Assembly: GCA_009936895.1 (NCBI GenBank)
Contig: JAACDS010000336.1
Coordinates: forward strand, 1-6,626
Origin: Pseudomonadota bacterium
GTDB lineage: Bacteria > Pseudomonadota > Gammaproteobacteria > Pseudomonadales > Azotimanducaceae
Direction: 5' to 3'
DNA length: 6,626 nt
Part shown: piece by piece, positions 5,782-6,626 of the stretch
How the letters are laid out: each line of letters starts with the position of its first letter
Position numbering within the stretch: the first letter of the stretch is position 1
Made by a program: the position numbers and the translations under genes
The notes under the pieces: model-generated
What the model saw: only the letters and a program-made list of their open reading frames with translations
Told to the model about the DNA's origin: nothing
The model's database searches: none

Positions 5782-6626
5782 GTGCCTCTATCGAAACTGG
5801 ATGACTACTTCCCCGATTGGAAAGAACGCGAAGCCTTGGCCGAAGCGATGATTCCCCTGATCGGCAAACTCTATCGCGAGAACATTGTTGTCTATTGTTT
5901 TGGGAGAGCTCTCTATAACCAGAGCGTTACGCAACTGATGAAAACCCACCGCTACGTGCGGCAGGTTGCCCAGAATGAGCTGTCTGAGTTCGAAACGTTT
6001 CCCATCTTGCAGGCGATTTCCGGCCTGGACCTCGGCCCTTGCCATATCGACCTTGGTAAGTTGGCCATTAAATACATGGACGATGCGGTCTCGGCCGAGT
6101 CAACGCCTGAAGAATTCGCCGCCAAGGAATGTAAGAGTGTTATCGGTTCCACCGCGACCCCGATCGCGGCGCCACAAGATGTGGTGCTATACGGGTTTGG
6201 GCGTATTGGACGCCTGCTGGCACGGTTGTTGATTGAAAAAACAGGCAGTGGCAGCCAACTGCGACTGCGAGCCATCGTGGTACGCAAGGCCAGTGAGGAT
6301 GACTTGATCAAGCGTGCGAGCCTGCTGCGTCGGGATTCGGTACACGGCAGTTTTCAGGGCACCATTCGGGTCGACGAAGAAAACCAGTGCATTATCGCGA
6401 ACGGTAACGTGATTCGTATGATCTACGCCCCAAGCCCCGACCAGGTGGACTATGAGTCCTATGGCATTCATAACGCCCTGATTATCGATAACACGGGTGC
6501 GTGGCGTGATATGGATGGCCTGTCAGAACACCTCAAATCGAAAGGCGCAGGCAAAGTGATTCTCACCGCACCGGGCAAAGGCGAGGTGAAGAACATCATT
6601 TCCGGCATCAATACCGGCGACATCGA
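5782..6626 (+). CDS. gap: Glyceraldehyde-3-phosphate dehydrogenase, long Pseudomonas-type form (partial, N-terminal 281 residues)
   Basis: Interconverts glyceraldehyde 3-phosphate and 1,3-bisphosphoglycerate with NAD(P). Residues 1 to about 133 are an extension absent from ordinary GAPDH but typical of the long gammaproteobacterial form found next to mfd in Pseudomonas. The Rossmann fold then starts at VVLYGFGRIGRLLARLL (134-150). LLRRDSVHGSFQGT (181-194) corresponds to the usual LLKYDS.HG region, and DNTGAW plus KVILTAPGKGE (236-241, 258-268) to the V.CTG and KVIISAPGK regions. The catalytic cysteine lies beyond the window. After the second strand the usual NAD-selecting Asp is replaced by VVRK (166-169), which suggests NADP(H) preference and a gluconeogenic or NADPH-forming role. 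GTG start with a strong ribosome binding site. It runs in the same direction as the oxidoreductase operon but 149 nt away. Confidence 0.93.
   Translation, partial: MPLSKLDDYFPDWKEREALAEAMIPLIGKLYRENIVVYCFGRALYNQSVTQLMKTHRYVRQVAQNELSEFETFPILQAISGLDLGPCHIDLGKLAIKYMDDAVSAESTPEEFAAKECKSVIGSTATPIAAPQDVVLYGFGRIGRLLARLLIEKTGSGSQLRLRAIVVRKASEDDLIKRASLLRRDSVHGSFQGTIRVDEENQCIIANGNVIRMIYAPSPDQVDYESYGIHNALIIDNTGAWRDMDGLSEHLKSKGAGKVILTAPGKGEVKNIISGINTGDI

Overview
The window looks like chromosomal DNA of a gammaproteobacterium, probably a Pseudomonas-related or marine aerobic lineage. Two flanking housekeeping genes support this. The start of mfd (minus strand) and the start of a long, N-terminally extended glyceraldehyde-3-phosphate dehydrogenase gene (plus strand) both read like the Pseudomonas versions, and I recall those two genes being neighbours in Pseudomonas. 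Both are cut by the window ends. I see no insertion sequence, integrase, tRNA, rRNA or CRISPR array.

Layout: (1) 1-671, minus strand, the first 223 codons of mfd, using a TTG start. (2) 672-926, a divergent intergenic region with a perfect 10-bp inverted repeat (721-751) and a very purine-rich leader (about 856-915). (3) 927-5632, plus strand, three tightly packed genes. The first encodes a GltD-like FAD/NAD(P)/Fe-S electron-transfer subunit with a C-terminal ferredoxin domain. The second encodes a 2-oxoacid:acceptor oxidoreductase subunit with fused gamma and alpha domains. The third encodes the thiamine-diphosphate and [4Fe-4S] beta subunit. The gene gaps are +6 nt and a 4-nt ATGA overlap. 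(4) 5633-5781, a 149-nt gap with a possible extended -10 promoter. (5) 5782-6626, plus strand, the N-terminal part of gap.

The three central genes most likely encode one enzyme. The alpha/beta pair would oxidatively decarboxylate a 2-oxoacid (2-oxoglutarate is the best guess) to an acyl-CoA. The GltD-like subunit would move electrons between its ferredoxin domain and NAD(P) through FAD. This resembles the three-subunit 2-oxoglutarate:NADP+ oxidoreductase described in Azoarcus evansii, where it supplies reduced ferredoxin for aromatic ring reduction. Nothing in the window shows an anaerobic aromatic pathway, so the role here is open. The cassette lies next to a Gap protein whose sequence suggests NADP(H) use, so a link between this enzyme and central-carbon redox balance is an attractive but untested idea.
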